Source: Aquabacter sp. L1I39
GTDB taxonomy: Bacteria; Pseudomonadota; Alphaproteobacteria; Rhizobiales; Xanthobacteraceae
Assembly: GCF_017742835.1 (NCBI RefSeq)
Contig: NZ_CP072392.1
Location: 2,974,387 to 3,038,386, forward strand
DNA length: 64,000 nt
Direction: 5' to 3'
The position numbers and the translations under genes are program-made. Position 1 is the stretch's first letter; each line of letters starts with the position of its first letter. The notes beneath the pieces are model-generated. The model worked only from the letters and a program-made list of their open reading frames with translations, had not been told where the DNA came from and searched no databases. Positions 62,107-64,000 of the stretch are shown here, piece after piece.

Positions 62107-62198
62107 TCAGCGTCGGTCATCGTGACGGCGCTGACCCCACCGGGTCCGGCTTCGGCGGGTCCGGATGCTTCAAGCGTATCGCTTTCGGAGGATATGCC
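62107..62198 (+). promoter_or_regulatory. ROSE-like RNA thermometer in the hsp20 leader
   Basis: The last hairpin brings ATCGCT into proximity with GGAGGATAT (62179-62195), the U-Y-G-C-U versus Shine-Dalgarno arrangement that defines ROSE elements of rhizobial small heat-shock genes. Upstream hairpins include TCAGCG (62107-62112) with CGCTGA (62129-62134). Heating would melt the hairpin and free the ribosome binding site. The length fits the family (60-110 nt). Confidence 0.6.
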
Positions 62199-62684
62199 AT
62201 GCGTAGCTTTGACCTCACTCCCCTCTATCGCAACACCGTCGGCTTCGACCGTCTCTTCTCGCTGCTGGACACCGTCGGCGGCGTCGACGCGGCGCCTACC
62301 TATCCGCCCTACAATATCGAGCGGACCGGCGAGAATGATTACCGCATCACCGTCGCCGTGGCGGGCTTCACGGCCGATGAGCTCTCGATCGAGAGCAAGG
62401 AGAATGGTTTGACCATTCGCGGTGAGAAGACCGCGCAGGACAATGCGGAGCACAGCCAGGTGCTCTATCGTGGCATTGCTGCGCGCGCGTTCGAGCGCCG
62501 TTTCCAGCTGGCCGACCACGTGGAAGTGCGCGGCGCGCGCCTTGAGAACGGCCTGCTCCATGTGGAACTGGTGCGCAACATTCCCGAGGCCAAGAAGCCC
62601 CGGACCATCTCCATCGCCACCGCTCCAGCCGAGACCCCCCGCGTGACCGCGGCCAGCGAGGCGAGCGAAGCGAAGGCTGCCTGA
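62199..62684 (+). CDS. Small heat-shock protein Hsp20 (IbpA-type)
   Basis: A 161-residue alpha-crystallin protein. The N-terminus MRSFDLTPLYRNTVGFDRLF is the class A rhizobial IbpA signature. The alpha-crystallin domain (residues ~35-125) includes YRITVAVAGFTADELSIE, RGIAARAFERRFQLADHVEV and the A-x-L-x-N-G-L-L motif (ARLENGLLHVEL). It holds unfolding proteins for ClpB/DnaK, both of which act downstream; clpB is also in this window. Expression should rise on heat by RpoH and the ROSE-like leader. Confidence 0.95.
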   Translation: MRSFDLTPLYRNTVGFDRLFSLLDTVGGVDAAPTYPPYNIERTGENDYRITVAVAGFTADELSIESKENGLTIRGEKTAQDNAEHSQVLYRGIAARAFERRFQLADHVEVRGARLENGLLHVELVRNIPEAKKPRTISIATAPAETPRVTAASEASEAKAA

Positions 62685-62692
62685 GGCCAAGC

Positions 62693-62874
62693 GCCGGCCT
62701 CGGCCGGCGCACGTCTTCATGGTAGCCGGCCTCGGCCGGCGCACGTCTTCATGGATGGCCGGCCTCGGCCGGCGCACGTCTTCATGGATGGCCGGCCTCG
62801 GCCGGGGCACGTCTTCATGGATGGCCGGCCTCGGCCGGCGCACGTCCACAGGGATAGCCGGCCTCCCGGCCTCC
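62693..62874. repeat. 33-bp minisatellite, about 5.5 copies
   Basis: Head-to-tail units begin at 62693 (32 bp), 62725, 62758, 62791, 62824 and a partial at 62857. Each starts with the palindrome GCCGGCCTCGGCCGGC and continues CACGTCTTCATGGATG with few changes. There are no spacers, so it is not a CRISPR. Being a multiple of three, it keeps frames open on both strands. It starts 8 bp after the hsp20 stop and looks like an amplified terminator-type hairpin. Confidence 0.92.
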
Positions 62875-62893
62875 CTTTGCCCCAAGGGGGGCC
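62868..62893. terminator. Hairpin after the minisatellite
   Basis: Stem GGCC-t-CCCTT (62868-62877) and AAGGG-g-GGCC (62884-62893), 6-base loop TGCCCC, including a T-G pair. It has no T-tract but stacks just upstream of the real terminator. Confidence 0.4.
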
Positions 62894-62907
62894 GAAGAAT
62901 CAGCCAG

Positions 62908-62937
62908 GGCGCTCCGCAACGGCGGGGCGCCTTTTTT
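62908..62937 (+). terminator. Rho-independent terminator of hsp20
   Basis: 10-bp stem GGCGC-t-CCGC (62908-62917) with GCGG-g-GCGCC (62922-62931), loop AACG, then six T residues (62932-62937). It ends hsp20 transcription after the repeat and lies 7 bp before the convergent SGNH gene. Confidence 0.85.
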
Positions 62938-62944
62938 GCGGGAT

Positions 62945-64000
62945 CTACTTGTCGCCGGGAGCGGAACCTGCTGCCGGCACGGCCGTGGCCGCCGGCGTGC
63001 GGGGCGGCCAGGAAAAGTCATCGGCGCGCCCTGCCGGTGGGGTCAGAGGCAGGCCTTCCTTGAGGGCCTTGACTGATTCGCCCGCATTGGCCGCCGCCGG
63101 GACGACCACCGGTTGCGCGGTGGTGCCGCCGGCAAGGAGGCTGGAGCCGCGCGGACGGTCGTTGAGGGACATCGGCCCCCGCGTGCCGTCACCAGGTCCG
63201 GCATCGGGCATCTGCTCCACCTCGGAGAGAATGCGGGCAATGTCCTTCTGGGCGAAGAAGGCAAGCTTGCGGCCGCCGGCCCGGGTGAAGCGCACACCGT
63301 CATTGAGACGCAGGCGCCGCCGCTGCCCGTCCACCGCGGCGCCGGAGGCGGTGTATTTCCCATCCTCGTCCACGAAACCGTCCCACACGTTCGCAAAAAT
63401 GATTCCCGCTTTTGCCGCGTGGCTCTTCAGGATGTCGTTGAGGCGTTCATAATCGGCCATGGTGGCCGGGTTCTGCACCGGGGCGAGACCCACCACCACC
63501 ACATTGCCGGCACGGGCGCGCAGCGCCGCAAGGAGATCATCCATCCTCTTGCCGTACAATTCGTTCCAGCGATCGGTGAACGGCTCGACGAGGGTGTCGC
63601 CGTCGCGGATGGGGTGAATATCGTTGGAGCCGAGGGCGACCACGGTTACCCCCGGCCGGGCGGCGCTCACCGCCTCCGGCCACTTGGCCATCCAATCGGT
63701 GACGTCGCTTGTCTCGCCAGGCAGATAGCCGCTGTCGTCGTCGGTGCGGGCGATCACCGCCGGGCTGCCCTTCTCCGTCACATAGCTGTCGGCGAGGCCC
63801 TTGGCGAATTGCGCGCCAAGCCGGTCTCCGATCACCAGGACGAATTTGGTCGGCGGCTGCTTCTTGCCCTGAACCGCTTCCTCGGCTGAGGAATAGACGG
63901 TGCCTTCCGGCTCCGGTGGCGGCTTGGGCGCCTGGGGCTGGACCTGCTGCTGGGGCTGCTGCTGCGGGGGCGGAAAGAGCGGCGCGAACGGGTTCCATCC
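62945..64000 (-). CDS. SGNH-family hydrolase (DUF459-like), partial
   Basis: At least 351 residues; the N-terminus lies beyond the right edge, and the frame is open to base 64000. The visible start is a Pro/Gln-rich region (PPPQQQPQQQ). Block I is LVIGDRLGAQFAKGL, with Arg instead of Ser after Gly-Asp (the DUF459 variant of GDSL). Block III is VVALGSNDIHPIRDG. The C-terminal Asp/His dyad region has LRLNDGVRFTRAG. It is likely an exported or periplasmic esterase. A Ser nucleophile is not obvious, so catalysis is uncertain. Confidence 0.85.
   Translation of the reverse strand, partial: GWNPFAPLFPPPQQQPQQQVQPQAPKPPPEPEGTVYSSAEEAVQGKKQPPTKFVLVIGDRLGAQFAKGLADSYVTEKGSPAVIARTDDDSGYLPGETSDVTDWMAKWPEAVSAARPGVTVVALGSNDIHPIRDGDTLVEPFTDRWNELYGKRMDDLLAALRARAGNVVVVGLAPVQNPATMADYERLNDILKSHAAKAGIIFANVWDGFVDEDGKYTASGAAVDGQRRRLRLNDGVRFTRAGGRKLAFFAQKDIARILSEVEQMPDAGPGDGTRGPMSLNDRPRGSSLLAGGTTAQPVVVPAAANAGESVKALKEGLPLTPPAGRADDFSWPPRTPAATAVPAAGSAPGDK

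Larger units (their letters stand above)
61862..62198. other. Intergenic region and hsp20 leader
   Basis: A 337-bp stretch. The left part (61862-62070) has no recognisable gene. The right part contains the heat-shock promoter (62073-62101) and the thermosensor leader (62107-62198) of hsp20. Confidence 0.5.

Noticed and set aside
62693..62874. CRISPR array
   Set aside because: Units are contiguous without unique spacers, and no cas genes are present.
62719..63063. Open frame with 11-residue repeats (RPRPAHVFMDG)
   Set aside because: It exists only because the 33-bp repeat unit is divisible by three; no ribosome binding site, and the unit is explained by the palindromic minisatellite.

Overview
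The window is 64 kb of high-GC DNA with dense, well-packed genes and looks chromosomal. The gene content points to the alphaproteobacterial order Hyphomicrobiales, probably something close to Xanthobacter/Azorhizobium (inference). The pointers are phaAB with divergent phaR, cpdR beside an N-formylglutamate amidohydrolase, a form II CO-dehydrogenase-like cluster, hmuTUV heme uptake, suhB-type small RNA genes beside a suhB/hisN-like gene, and a ROSE-like leader on an hsp20 gene. No rRNA, CRISPR array, prophage or intact transposon was seen.

Layout. 1-2.4 kb: the livH-livM-livG end of a branched-chain amino acid ABC transporter operon (minus strand), divergent from a YfeH/SBF-like symporter; a triple GTATAC operator-like array lies between them. 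4.1-7.9 kb: coxS-coxL-coxM encode a form II molybdenum hydroxylase. 8-17 kb: its likely maturation genes (coxD-like AAA ATPase, coxE-like VWA protein, a split XdhC pair, a molybdopterin-binding/nucleotidyltransferase fusion), interrupted by a TMEM175-like channel, an RTX-repeat protein and a KamA/EpmB-type radical SAM gene. 17-21 kb: GST, a TPR/glycosyltransferase-like protein with an overlapping DUF6165 gene, and tRNA-Ser(GCU). 21-22.2 kb: a 1.2-kb gene-poor scar with decayed IS5-like and IS3 fragments. 22-31 kb: MOSC protein, hydrolase, Trm112-like protein, P-type cation ATPase, universal stress protein, DMT exporter, hisS. 31.8-39.5 kb: clpB, a thioredoxin-like ferredoxin, leuB, a second DMT exporter, phaB and phaA; phaR is divergent at 39.7 kb. 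40-47 kb: a GGDEF/EAL protein with a dead GGDEF site, rpmF, a periplasmic parvulin, argJ-mutT. 47-55 kb: a thioesterase, an unusual tandem repeat block, hemH, and a heme acquisition locus (IsdG-type heme oxygenase, TonB receptor, hmuTUV). 55-64 kb: SDR, a small secreted Cys-rich protein, tRNA-Val(GAC), cpdR, N-formylglutamate amidohydrolase, two tandem suhB-like sRNA genes, hisN-like phosphatase, hydrolase, hsp20 with a heat-shock promoter and thermometer, a 33-bp minisatellite, and an SGNH hydrolase running off the end.

How the genes work together. Three sets are functionally coherent: molybdenum hydroxylase structural plus maturation genes; heme uptake, degradation and synthesis around an AT-rich divergent promoter; and PHB metabolism (phaA, phaB, phaR), to which the suhB-like sRNAs may be linked because the Sinorhizobium member of that family (MmgR) limits PHB accumulation (recalled knowledge).

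The observations I consider strongest are the two sRNA genes (58252-58998), which share an identical 40-bp core but have compensatory changes in their flanking hairpins; the three ~120-132-bp tandem repeats at 47482-47829; the hsp20 leader; the mosaic codon usage inside hisS; and the GTATAC array.
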